A DNA stretch of 64,000 nt, taken from CAZLDI01 sp964558415. GTDB taxonomy: Bacteria > Chloroflexota > Dehalococcoidia > SM23-28-2 > RBG-16-64-32. The DNA lies in contig CAZLDI010000012.1 in NCBI GenBank assembly GCA_964558415.1, positions 1 through 64,000 on the forward strand, in the 5' to 3' direction. The first letter of the stretch is position 1. Each line of letters opens with the position of its first letter. Made by a program: the position numbers and the translations under genes. The notes beneath the pieces are model-generated. The model did not search any database. It was not told the DNA's origin and saw only the letters and a program-made list of their open reading frames with translations. Below, piece by piece: positions 1 to 8,440 of the stretch.

Positions 1-64
1 TACTCTCATACCTGCTATAACGCAGGTGTACAGGATCTATCTGAACGAGATCAGGCGTAAAGGC

Positions 65-1474
65 CTACCACGGCACTTCGTAAACACGCACCGGCTGCGG
101 GAAACCGCGCAGCTCCACCTCGCCCTGGTCCGCAAACAGAAATCCCTTGCCCATCGTCAGCTCACGCACGACATTCGAGGCCAGGATCTGCCCCGGCTTC
201 GCGTACGTGCACACACGAGCCGCCAGCTGCACCGCCGCGCCGAACAGGTCTTCCTCCTCCGCGACCGGCTCCCCTGCGTTGACGCCGATCCGCACGCGCA
301 CCTTGTCCTCAGCGCTGCGGTTGTGGTCGGCGAACGCCTGCTGGATCGCGATGGCGCTATCCAGTGCCCGGGAGGCGGATGAGAACGTGGCCATAATGCC
401 ATCGCCCGTGTGCTTGATCTCGATGCCGCCGTGTGCCTGGAGCCCGTCGCGCACGATCGTGTTGTGCGCGCGCACTAGCTCCTGCGCCTTCGCGTCGCCA
501 AGAGTCTGCGTAATGCTGGTGGAGCCTTCCATATCCGTGAACAGAATGATCTGGAGCCCTCCCGGCGCCTCCGAGTGGAGGTGCTGCTCCGCAACCTGCG
601 GCTGATGGTGGTCCGAGGACTGCAGAAAGTCGTCGACGGCATCGATTATCCGCTGGTAGTCGCCGTAGAACGGCGGGTGGATGTTCCCCTCCAACGGCGT
701 GAAGTGACCGTGTGGCAGCAGCGCCGCCACCTCGCGGCCCATCTCAAAGGCGATGGCCTCGTCTTCGCGTCGGTGAAGGACAAGCGTCGGCATCGTGAGC
801 TTAGGCAATTCGTCGCGCACGTCCACGTGGAACAGAGATTCCTCCATGATCGCGGCGGCGACGTCACCGCTCGCTGCGTTTGTGAAGTAGGTCGCCGTCA
901 TGTCGGCGATACCCTTGTCGGCGTTCGGATAGATGAACTCGATCGCCGCCTTCGCGCCGATCGTCCAGCGTGCGCGGATCAAGTCCACGATCGCCCGACC
1001 CACGTCCTGGCGATCCGAATCGGCCTCGAACGCGCGGGCGAAGGACGCGTATAGCACCAGGTGGCTAACGCGGTCAGGGTTGTTCGCTGCGAACAAGATC
1101 GCCGACGGGGTGCCCATCGACCAGGCAAAGATGCACGCCTTGCTCACGCCCAGATGGTCCATAACCGCCTCGATGTCCGTTGCGCGAGCCCGCACGCTCA
1201 GATCGCTTACGCGCCGGTCCGAAAGCCCGTTGCCGCGGTGATCAAACCGGACCAGCCGCCTGCGTCCTCCCGCCGACATGCCCTCCATGAACCGCACCAT
1301 GTGCGGGTTCATCATCTCGAACTCCAGGTGAGACACCCAACTCGGAATGAAAATCAGCGGCAGTCCATCGCCGCTGGTGCTGTAGGCGATCGAGACGCCA
1401 TCTGAGGTGTGTGCGAAGTGGATGCGCTGCTGCTGTTGCATGATTGGGCGGGGGCGAGTCTGCATGTTAAGCAT
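65..1474 (-). CDS. Alpha/beta hydrolase fused to a class III adenylate/guanylate cyclase domain
   Basis: A 469-residue two-domain protein. Residues about 20-290 form an alpha/beta hydrolase with a nucleophile elbow AWSMG (Ser119) and a preceding FDHRGNG stretch. Residues about 310-469 form a class III nucleotide cyclase homology domain with FTDMEGST and HTGDGIMA, where the two Asp residues that bind the catalytic metals are kept. Proteins of this build are known in actinobacteria and Chloroflexota; substrate and cyclic nucleotide product are unknown. The cytosolic location is inferred from the lack of a signal peptide. A second Met at residue 12 could be the true start. It is followed on the same strand by the amidotransferase-like hydrolase gene end at 1508. 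Confidence 0.85.
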   Translation of the reverse strand: MLNMQTRPRPIMQQQQRIHFAHTSDGVSIAYSTSGDGLPLIFIPSWVSHLEFEMMNPHMVRFMEGMSAGGRRRLVRFDHRGNGLSDRRVSDLSVRARATDIEAVMDHLGVSKACIFAWSMGTPSAILFAANNPDRVSHLVLYASFARAFEADSDRQDVGRAIVDLIRARWTIGAKAAIEFIYPNADKGIADMTATYFTNAASGDVAAAIMEESLFHVDVRDELPKLTMPTLVLHRREDEAIAFEMGREVAALLPHGHFTPLEGNIHPPFYGDYQRIIDAVDDFLQSSDHHQPQVAEQHLHSEAPGGLQIILFTDMEGSTSITQTLGDAKAQELVRAHNTIVRDGLQAHGGIEIKHTGDGIMATFSSASRALDSAIAIQQAFADHNRSAEDKVRVRIGVNAGEPVAEEEDLFGAAVQLAARVCTYAKPGQILASNVVRELTMGKGFLFADQGEVELRGFPQPVRVYEVPW

Positions 1475-1507
1475 ACCATCGGATCGCTGCCCGCGGTAGG
1501 TTCGCCG

Positions 1508-2182
1508 TTACTCTGCGCAGGCCAGGGCGAAGGCGCCCCAGAGGGTGTCCGACTGGGGGTGCATCTCCGGCCTCTCCGGGTGCCATTGCACGCCGACTAC
1601 CCAGCGGTGCGCCGAACTCTCTACCGCCTCCACGAAACCATCCGGCGCCCGCGCTGTAGCCACGAGTCCGGTCGCCAGACCTGCATCGAGGACGCCTTGA
1701 TGGTGACGGGAGTTCACACTTATCGTGGCGCCCGCGCCATAGACACCGGCCAAGCGGCTGCTCCCATTGTTGAGGGTGACCTCGTGCCAGCGGGAAGCCC
1801 CGTCATCGTGCCAGCGATGGCCGTCACCCTCGATGTGCTGCAGCAGCGAACCGCCGAAGGCGACGTTCAGGAGCTCATGCGAACGGCAGACCGCCAGGAC
1901 GGGGATATCACGGTCGAGGGCCTGGCGCAGGAGGGCGAGTTCATGCTGGTCGCGCTCAGTGCTCGGTTTGTCGGTGTGCGGGCCACGCTCCTGGCCGTAA
2001 AGCCCCGGGTCGACATCGATGCCACCGGTCAACACGAGTCCCTTCGCGCCCGCCGGCAACTCGTTCCCCTCCACGATTGAGTAGTCGGCGTTGGCGCCGA
2101 CAAGGGAGTCGTAATAATACTTCGTGCGCTCCCAGGTGGGGGCGCGCCAGTGCGGGATGGCGATCAGCGGAGATTTCGGCAT
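1508..2182 (-). CDS. Gamma-glutamyl-gamma-aminobutyrate hydrolase-like class I amidotransferase (peptidase C26)
   Basis: The protein has the peptidase C26 plan: an N-terminal PLIAIPHW strand, a GLVLTGGIDVDPGLYG segment, a nucleophile-elbow Cys in LAVCRSHELLNV and the His-Glu pair in GVQWHPE. Family members cleave gamma-glutamyl amides such as gamma-glutamyl-GABA in putrescine breakdown, and an agmatinase-like gene lies 6 kb away. The residues after the Cys (RSHE) differ from the usual RGxQ, so the substrate may differ. The open frame extends to 2464, but the extra N-terminal part is not family-like and overlaps the divergent regulator; ATG at 2182 begins right at the domain, and ATG at 2257 is the alternative. 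Neither has a clear Shine-Dalgarno sequence. Confidence 0.82.
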   Translation of the reverse strand: MPKSPLIAIPHWRAPTWERTKYYYDSLVGANADYSIVEGNELPAGAKGLVLTGGIDVDPGLYGQERGPHTDKPSTERDQHELALLRQALDRDIPVLAVCRSHELLNVAFGGSLLQHIEGDGHRWHDDGASRWHEVTLNNGSSRLAGVYGAGATISVNSRHHQGVLDAGLATGLVATARAPDGFVEAVESSAHRWVVGVQWHPERPEMHPQSDTLWGAFALACAE

Positions 2183-2287
2183 CTCATAGTGGATGGTAGA
2201 GGCAGGACGGCGAAACTGCAATCCGTCGGCGAGGTCCGGCCCAGCGGCGCTTGACATGGTGCGCGCGCGTTCTGTATCTTCAGAACG

Positions 2288-2785
2288 ATGGCTACGTGGC
2301 GGGATGGCATAACACAGGCGATAGGCGATGCCGCCAGCCGTTCCGGCGTCTTCAGTGAAACAGCGGGCAAGATATTCGCGGTCCTTTATCTGAGTCCGGG
2401 GCCACTCTCTCTGGACGAGATCGCGCTGGGCGTGGGTACTAGCAAGGGGAACACGAGCGTGCAAGTGCGCGAGCTGCTGGCGCTGGGGATGGTGCGCAAG
2501 GTGTGGGTGCGCCGCAGCCGGCGCGACTACTACGAGGCGGTCACGGATCTGTGGGCCATCGCGACGCAGGTGATCGCGCGCCGGCTGGAGCGGGAGGCGC
2601 AGGCTCTGCTGAGCGCCCTGGAGGTCGCGGAGCCCGATCTGTTGGCAGACCCCAGTGCCGGGGATGTGCTGAAGACCCGCATAAGCTCCATGCGCATCTT
2701 CATTCAGATGGTGACGGTGATGCTGGAGGGTTTCCGGCGAGGCGAAGCGCTGCTACCGGAATCCCTTCGCAAAGTGGCGGGTTGA
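2288..2785 (+). CDS. GbsR/MarR-type winged-helix transcriptional regulator
   Basis: A 165-residue protein with a winged-helix DNA-binding region at about residues 25-90, including PLSLDEIALGVGTSKGNTSV as the helix-turn-helix and a basic wing KVWVRRSRRDYYEA. The C-terminal helices (residues 95-165) would form the dimer interface, as in GbsR-type regulators. It is divergent from the C26 hydrolase and lies upstream of the VOC protein gene, so it may control either. A degraded copy of its C-terminal end is found at 3729-3930. The ATG is close to the likely divergent promoter; no strong Shine-Dalgarno sequence is visible. Confidence 0.82.
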   Translation: MATWRDGITQAIGDAASRSGVFSETAGKIFAVLYLSPGPLSLDEIALGVGTSKGNTSVQVRELLALGMVRKVWVRRSRRDYYEAVTDLWAIATQVIARRLEREAQALLSALEVAEPDLLADPSAGDVLKTRISSMRIFIQMVTVMLEGFRRGEALLPESLRKVAG

Positions 2786-2836
2786 CTGCTCTTTTTTGCC
2801 ATGAAGATTCCGAATATTCTGAACGACAGACCATCG

Positions 2837-2843
2837 AAGGAGG
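2837..2843 (+). promoter_or_regulatory. Strong Shine-Dalgarno of the VOC gene
   Basis: AAGGAGG sits six bases before the ATG at 2850 and fixes that start. Confidence 0.7.
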
Positions 2844-2849
2844 ACGGCC

Positions 2850-3251
2850 ATGCTCTCGGGTTTACACAGCGTTCTGATCTGGAGTGAAGACGTCAAGCGC
2901 CTGCTGCCGTTTTACAGGGACATGCTCGGTTTGAAGCCGCTGGTGGAGACAGACCAGTTCGCAGTCTTTCCAGAGGTGGGGCTGCGGATCGGCACGCACA
3001 GCGAGGTGCGCGGCCGTGCGCGTGATCCGGACCGAGTGATGGTTAACTTCCGCGTGAAGGACTGCCAGGCGGAATACGAGAGGCTGAGCGGGCAAGGCGT
3101 CGAATTCGTTCGGCCGCCCAGCCCGGATGCGATTCATATCGTCGCCACGTTCCTGGACCCCGATGGCAATGTCCTGCAGCTGATGCAGGACGTGGTGCCG
3201 CTGCCGGAGGCGCTGGCTACCTTCGCCAGGGACACCGAGGCACGACAATGA
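2850..3251 (+). CDS. VOC (glyoxalase/bleomycin-resistance fold) family protein
   Basis: A 133-residue single VOC unit. It begins with the typical LHSVLIWSEDVKRLLPFYRDMLGL and ends with a metal-site-like AIHIVATFLDPDGNVLQLMQ, where the FxDPDGNxLxL signature is clear. Family members are metal-dependent lyases, isomerases, dioxygenases or binding proteins; the substrate cannot be told here. Its stop overlaps the start of the next gene (ATGA), so the two are probably co-transcribed. Confidence 0.85.
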   Translation: MLSGLHSVLIWSEDVKRLLPFYRDMLGLKPLVETDQFAVFPEVGLRIGTHSEVRGRARDPDRVMVNFRVKDCQAEYERLSGQGVEFVRPPSPDAIHIVATFLDPDGNVLQLMQDVVPLPEALATFARDTEARQ

Positions 3252-3628
3252 ACGCCGCTCTTATCGTCGCTGGGGTTCTCGCCTTGGTCTGCGGAGCCTC
3301 GCACTCGTATCTGGGAGAGCGCATGATCCTGATGCCCCTGTTTCGCGACGGCCGCGCACCCACGTCGCCCCTCGGCGATAGGGCGTCCACCAACCTGACG
3401 CTGCGCTTCACCTGGCACTTCTTCACGGTCGTGGCCTGGAGCACAGCGTCGCTGTTCCTGGTGCTGTCTGGCGGCGCAATTGACGGCGGCAGCCAGACTG
3501 CCATCCGTATCATCGCCGCGGGCTGGGCCGTCTTCGCGGTGGTAGTGCTTGCAATGTCGCGCGGGCGGCACTTTGCCTGGCTTCTCGGGTCCGGCATTGC
3601 GGTGGCGGCGTGGTGGGGGGCGGTGTGA
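3248..3628 (+). CDS. Small four-helix membrane protein of unknown function
   Basis: The 126-residue protein has four predicted membrane segments (about residues 2-20, 55-75, 82-102 and 108-126). A conserved-looking WHFFTVVAW stretch lies in the second segment. It ends in AWWGAV. It overlaps the VOC gene by four bases. It resembles small LIC_13387-type membrane proteins, a tentative placement. A paralogue broken by two frameshifts lies at 4480-4853. Confidence 0.7.
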   Translation: MNAALIVAGVLALVCGASHSYLGERMILMPLFRDGRAPTSPLGDRASTNLTLRFTWHFFTVVAWSTASLFLVLSGGAIDGGSQTAIRIIAAGWAVFAVVVLAMSRGRHFAWLLGSGIAVAAWWGAV

Positions 3629-3728
3629 CGCCGCTTGTCACGACCCGGGGAGTCGAGGGACGACCATGATTACGATTGAGTGAGCTGGATTATGCGCATA
3701 TACCCGGGGAGGCCCGTCTCCGCCCGGC

Positions 3729-3930
3729 ATGATCGCGGCCTGGCACTACGACGCGCGCATGACGGTCCTGGGCGCTCGTCTAAACACGGCAGAGCTGGTG
3801 GCTGCCGTCTTCAGTCTGGAGCCGAGGACTCTGTTGCCGGGGGACTCTGTCAAGACAATCGCTTTGCTGGAAGGCTTCCGCCGGCGGCGAAGCAATGAGT
3901 TCGGAAACACCACGCAAGGTGGCTGAGTAG
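3729..3930 (+). pseudogene. Relic of a GbsR/MarR regulator C-terminus
   Basis: This lies in the 370-base stretch between 3629 and 3999 that has no intact gene. The frame from 3729 reads SVKTIALLEGFRR. After a shift of frame it reads GEAMSSETPRKVAE and stops at 3928-3930. The intact regulator at 2288 ends in VMLEGFRRGEALLPESLRKVAG, so this looks like a decayed copy of its last 40-60 residues. The upstream part (3629-3728) shows nothing further that I can align. Confidence 0.5.
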
Positions 3931-3999
3931 GAGCATCGCTCCCTTTGGGTTCGCGTGTCAGGTTCTGAAATTTGAGAATAGCCGAAAAGGGACAACTAC

Positions 4000-4410
4000 A
4001 TGCAAGTTGAGATCGCTCGTACGGCCGGTATCCTCCTCGCCTCGGCGCTCGCCGCGGCGGCACTTCTGCATCTCTACTGGGCGATCGGTGGGGAGTGGGC
4101 GCTGAACGAGTCGCTCGGCGTCAGGGATGCGGCCGCTCGGCCGCCCCATATTCGAGCGCTGGCTGTCCCGGTGATCTTCGCGCTAAGCGCGGCCGCGCTG
4201 TTGACACTGGCCCGAGTTGGTCTCCTCGCCCCTCCCTTGCCGGGCTGGAGTGTTCGGGCCTGCGCGTGGATCCTCGCTGCCGTGCTCGCGTCGGTTACGG
4301 TGTTGAACGCTACGTCTGGCACGTTCTGGGAGAGGTTCGTAATCGCTCCCGTCGTGGCGATGCTCGCGGCTCTCGCGAGCGTCGTAGCCGCAGGCGAGAG
4401 CTTCGATTGA
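4000..4410 (+). CDS. DUF3995-like membrane protein
   Basis: A 136-residue protein with four membrane segments and the LLHLYWAIGGEWAL stretch near residue 25, typical of DUF3995 proteins. The function of that family is unknown. It lies between the relic of a regulator and the frameshifted membrane-protein gene, in a run of small same-strand membrane protein genes. Confidence 0.72.
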   Translation: MQVEIARTAGILLASALAAAALLHLYWAIGGEWALNESLGVRDAAARPPHIRALAVPVIFALSAAALLTLARVGLLAPPLPGWSVRACAWILAAVLASVTVLNATSGTFWERFVIAPVVAMLAALASVVAAGESFD

Positions 4411-4479
4411 AGGGCGAGAACGCTATGAAGGCCGCGATGAGATGAACGACGCGGATCGCCCGGGGAGGGAGCTCGCATT

Positions 4480-4853
4480 GTGAACATACCCGCTACTGCT
4501 CGCTGGGATCCTGACGCTTGTGACCGCGGTGTTCCACGTTGCCGGCCAGCGCGAGATCTTCGCGTCACTCGAACCCGACCACTTGCCCAGCACGCGCGTC
4601 GGCGATGGACTCGCGACGAAGCGGATGTTACGTGGTGTTTGGCACATGTGGGCCATGTCATGGGTCACCGCAGCGGTGCTGTTCCTCTTGTTCGCGGACG
4701 ACCCATTAACAGGAGCTGCCGAAACCACGGTGCGCGTACTCGCGGCGACCTTTGCCGAGTATGCAATCGCGATCTTTCTGCAGTTTCGCTTTGGACATCC
4801 GGGCGTTCGGGTTCGCTCTCATCGCCGTCCTTGCTTGGTGGGGCACCCTGTAG
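4480..4853 (+). pseudogene. Paralogue of the 3248 membrane protein, broken by two frameshifts
   Basis: Three frames must be joined to read the protein. A start GTG at 4480 gives MNIP, then the frame of 4520 gives LLLAGILTLVTAVFHVAG through FAEYAIAIFLQFRFGHP, then a third frame gives FGFALIAVLAWWGTL and stops at 4851-4853. Each join needs removal of one base, in the C run near 4489 and the G run near 4801. The product matches the intact protein at 3248, including WHMWAMSWVTAAVLF against WHFFTVVAW and the terminal AWWGTL against AWWGAV. Homopolymer errors in the assembly would also explain this. Confidence 0.65.
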
Positions 4854-4865
4854 AGAAGAGTGAGG

Positions 4866-5480
4866 ATGTCGATCGCCACCGTCGTATTGTCGATATTGCT
4901 CGCTGCATTCTTGGCGTTCTCCGCCATCAGAAAACTCACTCACCAGCCAGCGGTCGTTGAGAGCTACGCCAGAGCAGGCGTCCCGGAAGACTGGCTCAAT
5001 CACCTGGCCATAATCCTCTCCGCAGCATCAGCGGGGCTGATCGCGGGTCTGTTTTTTGCGCCGATCGGTATCGCTGCTGCGATCGGCATCATCATCTATT
5101 TCCTCGGCGCGGTGGGTTTTCACATTCGAGCAAACGACATGAAGCACCTGCCGACGCCTCTGCTGGTGGCGGTGTTCGCCGCACTCGTTCTGATCCTGCA
5201 GGTTGCATTCGCCGAGGTGCAAGAACCCACGAAAGGAGCAGCAACAATGAGGGACAGCGACATGATGGCTGACGGCGAACTGGCTGTGCCTCGGTGGCAG
5301 GAGCCGTTGCAGGCACTAGACGCCCTCGATTCAATCGCTGGGATCGTGCACACACCCGTTGGATTCGTCGTGTTCAGCTACGCCGGGTGCGTCGCTGCGT
5401 ACCGAAACCCGTCACTCATACGCGGTGTGCGCGAACTGAGCCGTGGAGCGGGCCCCCGTCCTTCGTGGGGCACGTTGTAG
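4866..5480 (+). CDS. DoxX-like membrane protein with an unexplained C-terminal extension
   Basis: Residues 1-120 have the DoxX-like layout: four membrane helices, an early FSAIRKLTH stretch and an AVGFHIRAND loop. DoxX-like proteins normally stop near here. The frame continues for about 85 residues (from about 5225) with no recognisable domain, ending RPSWGTL. A good Shine-Dalgarno and ATG (AAAGGAGCAGCAACAATG, ATG at 5247) sits inside the frame, so the tail may once have been a separate gene joined by loss of a stop. ATG at 4866 was chosen; GTG at 4860 is also in frame. Confidence 0.68.
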   Translation: MSIATVVLSILLAAFLAFSAIRKLTHQPAVVESYARAGVPEDWLNHLAIILSAASAGLIAGLFFAPIGIAAAIGIIIYFLGAVGFHIRANDMKHLPTPLLVAVFAALVLILQVAFAEVQEPTKGAATMRDSDMMADGELAVPRWQEPLQALDALDSIAGIVHTPVGFVVFSYAGCVAAYRNPSLIRGVRELSRGAGPRPSWGTL

Positions 5481-5493
5481 ACGGGAGGGTTGG

Positions 5494-6033
5494 ATGTCAA
5501 TCGTCACGACCTGGGGGACAGACGAGCAGGAGCGGTCGCTTCCCTTCCCCTGCGACCCGCACTTGGAGCGCTTCGATGCCGCCTACTATCGCGGCGTCAC
5601 GATCAAGGCACCGCCGGATGTCATCTTTCGCTGGTTGTGCCAGATGCGTGTAGCGCCCTACAGCTACGACTGGATCGACAACCTTGGGCGTCAGAGCCCG
5701 CGGACCTTGACCCCCGGCCTGGACGACCTGGTCATCGGCCAAAAAGTGATGATCGGTGAGCTGGTCGATTTCGAGCGTCCCAGCCACCTTACGATTGTCT
5801 CGCGATCAGGGATCTTAGGGGATAGCGCGGATACCTATCTCATCGTCCCGCGCGATTCAGGCAACTGCCGCCTCCTCGTAAAGTTGCTCGTGCGATACCC
5901 GAAGGGCCCGCTAGGCTTGTTTCTCCGCCTGCTCTTGCCCTGGGGCGACTTGATCATGATGCGGCGGCAGTTGCTCAACTTCAAAGCACTCTCTGAGGAG
6001 ATGTCAAGAAGGTCAGGAAGCTCGCCGCTATGA
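5494..6033 (+). CDS. SRPBCC (START-like) fold protein
   Basis: The protein has about 179 residues, with VTIKAPPDVIFRWLCQMRV near the N-terminus, a LTPGLDDLVIGQKV loop and a long C-terminal helix with LLPWGDLIMMRRQLLNFKAL. This is the layout of SRPBCC proteins with a hydrophobic ligand cavity. The ligand is unknown. ATG at 5494 is preceded by GGGAGG; the frame is open upstream to 5443. Its stop overlaps the ATG of the GNAT gene (ATGA). Confidence 0.75.
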   Translation: MSIVTTWGTDEQERSLPFPCDPHLERFDAAYYRGVTIKAPPDVIFRWLCQMRVAPYSYDWIDNLGRQSPRTLTPGLDDLVIGQKVMIGELVDFERPSHLTIVSRSGILGDSADTYLIVPRDSGNCRLLVKLLVRYPKGPLGLFLRLLLPWGDLIMMRRQLLNFKALSEEMSRRSGSSPL

Positions 6034-6665
6034 CCACGGAACCCAGAGTAATCCAGCTCACAGCGGCTCGCATCAGGGAGGCGGGCGCGGTGCTCAGCCG
6101 GGCATTTTACGACGACCTACTTATGAAGTACATATTCCCCGATGACGCGAAGCGTGCGCGACTGCTTCCGTGGTATATGAGCGTTTGGGTGCGGTACGGC
6201 TGTGCTTATGGCGAGGTCAACACCACCGCAGGTGACGTGCGGGGTGTGGCCGTCCGGTTCCCTCCGGACACCTTCCAGATGAGCCTGGCGCGTATGATGC
6301 GGACTGGCATCATCTTCATGCCCGTAAAGTTGGGCTTGCCGGCGTTTGGCCGTTTCATGAGGGCCGCAAATTTTCTCGAAGATCTGCACAAGCGAGATGT
6401 TGCGGCCAGGCACCTGTACCTGCTGTTCCTCGGCGCCGATCCACCGCATCAAGGGCACGGCATTGGCAAGGCGCTACTCCAGTCGGTCCTCGCCCGCGCT
6501 GATGCCGACAGGCTCCCCTGCTATCTAGAAACCGCAGACGATAGAAACATCCCCTTCTACAGAGCGCACGGTTTCGAGGTCACCGCCGAAGGTGAAGTGC
6601 CCGGGGGCGGCCCGCACTTCTGGACGATGATGCGAGAGTCGCCGGGAGCGAAGGCCACTACTTGA
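6030..6665 (+). CDS. GNAT family N-acetyltransferase
   Basis: A 211-residue protein whose acetyl-CoA site is visible at about residues 128-150: HLYLLFLGADPPHQGHGIG, with the Q-G-H-G-I-G pyrophosphate loop. The end has the FYRAHGFEV strand typical of GNAT motif B. The substrate is unknown. It is the last gene of a plus-strand run and its 3' end overlaps the convergent ABC permease gene by eight bases. Confidence 0.82.
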   Translation: MTTEPRVIQLTAARIREAGAVLSRAFYDDLLMKYIFPDDAKRARLLPWYMSVWVRYGCAYGEVNTTAGDVRGVAVRFPPDTFQMSLARMMRTGIIFMPVKLGLPAFGRFMRAANFLEDLHKRDVAARHLYLLFLGADPPHQGHGIGKALLQSVLARADADRLPCYLETADDRNIPFYRAHGFEVTAEGEVPGGGPHFWTMMRESPGAKATT

Positions 6666-7467
6666 TCAGCCGGCGCCGCATCAAGTGCAGCGCTAGCGCA
6701 TAGAACAGCGCTGTGACCGCCGCCATCCAGGCGATGTCCCCCAGGTGAGACCACTGGAGGTCACCCTGGAGGAGGCCCCGGTACACCTCCACCGCGTGGT
6801 ACGCCGGCGTGAACCAGGCTACCACCTCCACCCATCCCGGAAGCTCGTTCAGCGGAAAGAAGACGCCGGCCAGCCAGAACTGCGGCGTAATGTACACAGC
6901 GAAGAAGTAGTTCAGGGAACTGACCGAGCGCGCGATGGCGGCGTAACAGAGGGAGATGGCGCCGAACATCAGTCCCGAAAGCACGGCCATGGGCAGGACG
7001 AACACGGCCAGGACGGAGTCCACGGCGCCGAACACCAGGACCATAGCGAACACACAAGTAGCACTGATCACGGCTCGGGTGGCGGCCCAGAGGATCTCCC
7101 CGCTGGTGACGTCGTCGACGCTGGCGGGGGTCGAGATTATCGCGTCGAACGTCTTCTGGTTCTCCATGCGGAAGAAGGAGCCCCAGCAGGCCTCGGCGCT
7201 GGCCATCCACATCGCGAAGGCAGCAAGAATGCCGGGACCGATGAAGTCGATGTAGCTCCCGCCAGATTCCAGTTTGATGAAGTCGCCCAGACCGAAGCCC
7301 AGCGCGACGAGAGTGACCAACGGCTCCACGAAGGGCCAGACCGCCTCCGACTTCCAGATGTTGTTGAAGACGTCCCGGTTGCGCTGCCAGACTCGCAGAG
7401 CAAGCCAGGAGACGTCGGGCCTGCGCCAGACCTGTCTCGCCGCTCGGGGGATCGTGATGACGGTCAT
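6658..7467 (-). CDS. ABC-2 type exporter permease
   Basis: A 269-residue permease with six membrane segments of the ABC-2 (NodJ/DrrB) type. The region YFFAVYITPQFWLAGVFFPL and the following PAYHAVEVYRGL are typical of this family. Its start overlaps the stop of the ATPase gene (7464-7467), so the two form one transporter. The cargo is unknown; relatives export drugs, lipids or lipo-oligosaccharides. Confidence 0.87.
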   Translation of the reverse strand: MTVITIPRAARQVWRRPDVSWLALRVWQRNRDVFNNIWKSEAVWPFVEPLVTLVALGFGLGDFIKLESGGSYIDFIGPGILAAFAMWMASAEACWGSFFRMENQKTFDAIISTPASVDDVTSGEILWAATRAVISATCVFAMVLVFGAVDSVLAVFVLPMAVLSGLMFGAISLCYAAIARSVSSLNYFFAVYITPQFWLAGVFFPLNELPGWVEVVAWFTPAYHAVEVYRGLLQGDLQWSHLGDIAWMAAVTALFYALALHLMRRRLIK

Positions 7468-8387
7468 TCGGCCGCCAGTCCCCTGCCGGTCAGCTTCAAG
7501 AAGACATCCTCGAGGTTCGCGTGCCGGTACACAACGCGCTCCGCCTCAACTCCCAGCGACTTCGGGTCAACACCGTTCTCGCCGCGCAGGTAGACGTAGA
7601 CGATATCGTCCGCCTCTTCCACTGTGACGCCTTCGCGTTCCCTGAGCCGTTGCAGTACCGCGGGCCGGTGTCCATTCACGCCGTGCAGCTCGACAACTTC
7701 GCGTCCCACCTGCTCGCTGATCAAGTCATCGGGCGTGCCCTGGGCGATTATCCGTCCCTGGTGCAGGATCACGATGCGGTCGCAGAGGCGCGCCGCCTCC
7801 TCCATGTAGTGCGTGGTGAGGAGCATCGTCACGCCCTGCGCGCGGAGCTGGCGCAGCTTCTGCCAGACCAGGTGGCGCGCCTGTGGGTCCAGACCGGTCG
7901 TGGGCTCGTCCAGGATCAACAGCTTCGGGGAGTTAAGCAGGCCACGGGCGACCGTGAGGCGGCGCTTGAGCCCGCCGGAGAGGGTGTCGATAAGCTCTTT
8001 CTGCTTGTCGCTCAGTTGCAGCAGCTCCAGCGCATCATCGATGCGCTGCTCCGCGACATCGCGCGGCAGGTCGAAGTATCGGGCATAGGCGCGAAGGTTC
8101 TGGCGGACGGTAAGCTCCGGGTCCAGGTTGTCGTCCTGGGGAACGACCCCGAGAAGCGACTTGATCCGGCGCGGTTCCAGCTGCACATGCATCCCATCCA
8201 CAGTGAGCGAGCCATCCGTAACCGGCGATACGCAGGAGATCATTCGAATTGTGCTCGTCTTGCCCGCGCCATTGGGGCCCAGCAGCCCGAAGCATTCGCC
8301 CGCGCGCACAGAGAAGGAAATGTTGTCCACGGCGGTGAAGTTGCCGTAGCGCTTGGTCAGGTCGCGCGCAGTGATGATATCTGCCAT
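7464..8387 (-). CDS. ABC exporter ATPase, NodI/DrrA type
   Basis: A 307-residue ATPase. Walker A is GLLGPNGAGKTST (about residues 35-47), the signature is LSGGLKRRLTVARGL, Walker B is LLILDEPTTGLD, and the switch His follows in LLTTHYMEEA. The last 80 residues form the accessory domain found in NodI/DrrA ATPases. It partners the permease encoded immediately downstream. Confidence 0.92.
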   Translation of the reverse strand: MADIITARDLTKRYGNFTAVDNISFSVRAGECFGLLGPNGAGKTSTIRMISCVSPVTDGSLTVDGMHVQLEPRRIKSLLGVVPQDDNLDPELTVRQNLRAYARYFDLPRDVAEQRIDDALELLQLSDKQKELIDTLSGGLKRRLTVARGLLNSPKLLILDEPTTGLDPQARHLVWQKLRQLRAQGVTMLLTTHYMEEAARLCDRIVILHQGRIIAQGTPDDLISEQVGREVVELHGVNGHRPAVLQRLREREGVTVEEADDIVYVYLRGENGVDPKSLGVEAERVVYRHANLEDVFLKLTGRGLAAE

Positions 8388-8440
8388 GACGCTTCGTTCA
8401 ATAGTAACGCAACCCCGAAGCCAGGTGGGAACGAGCCGGT

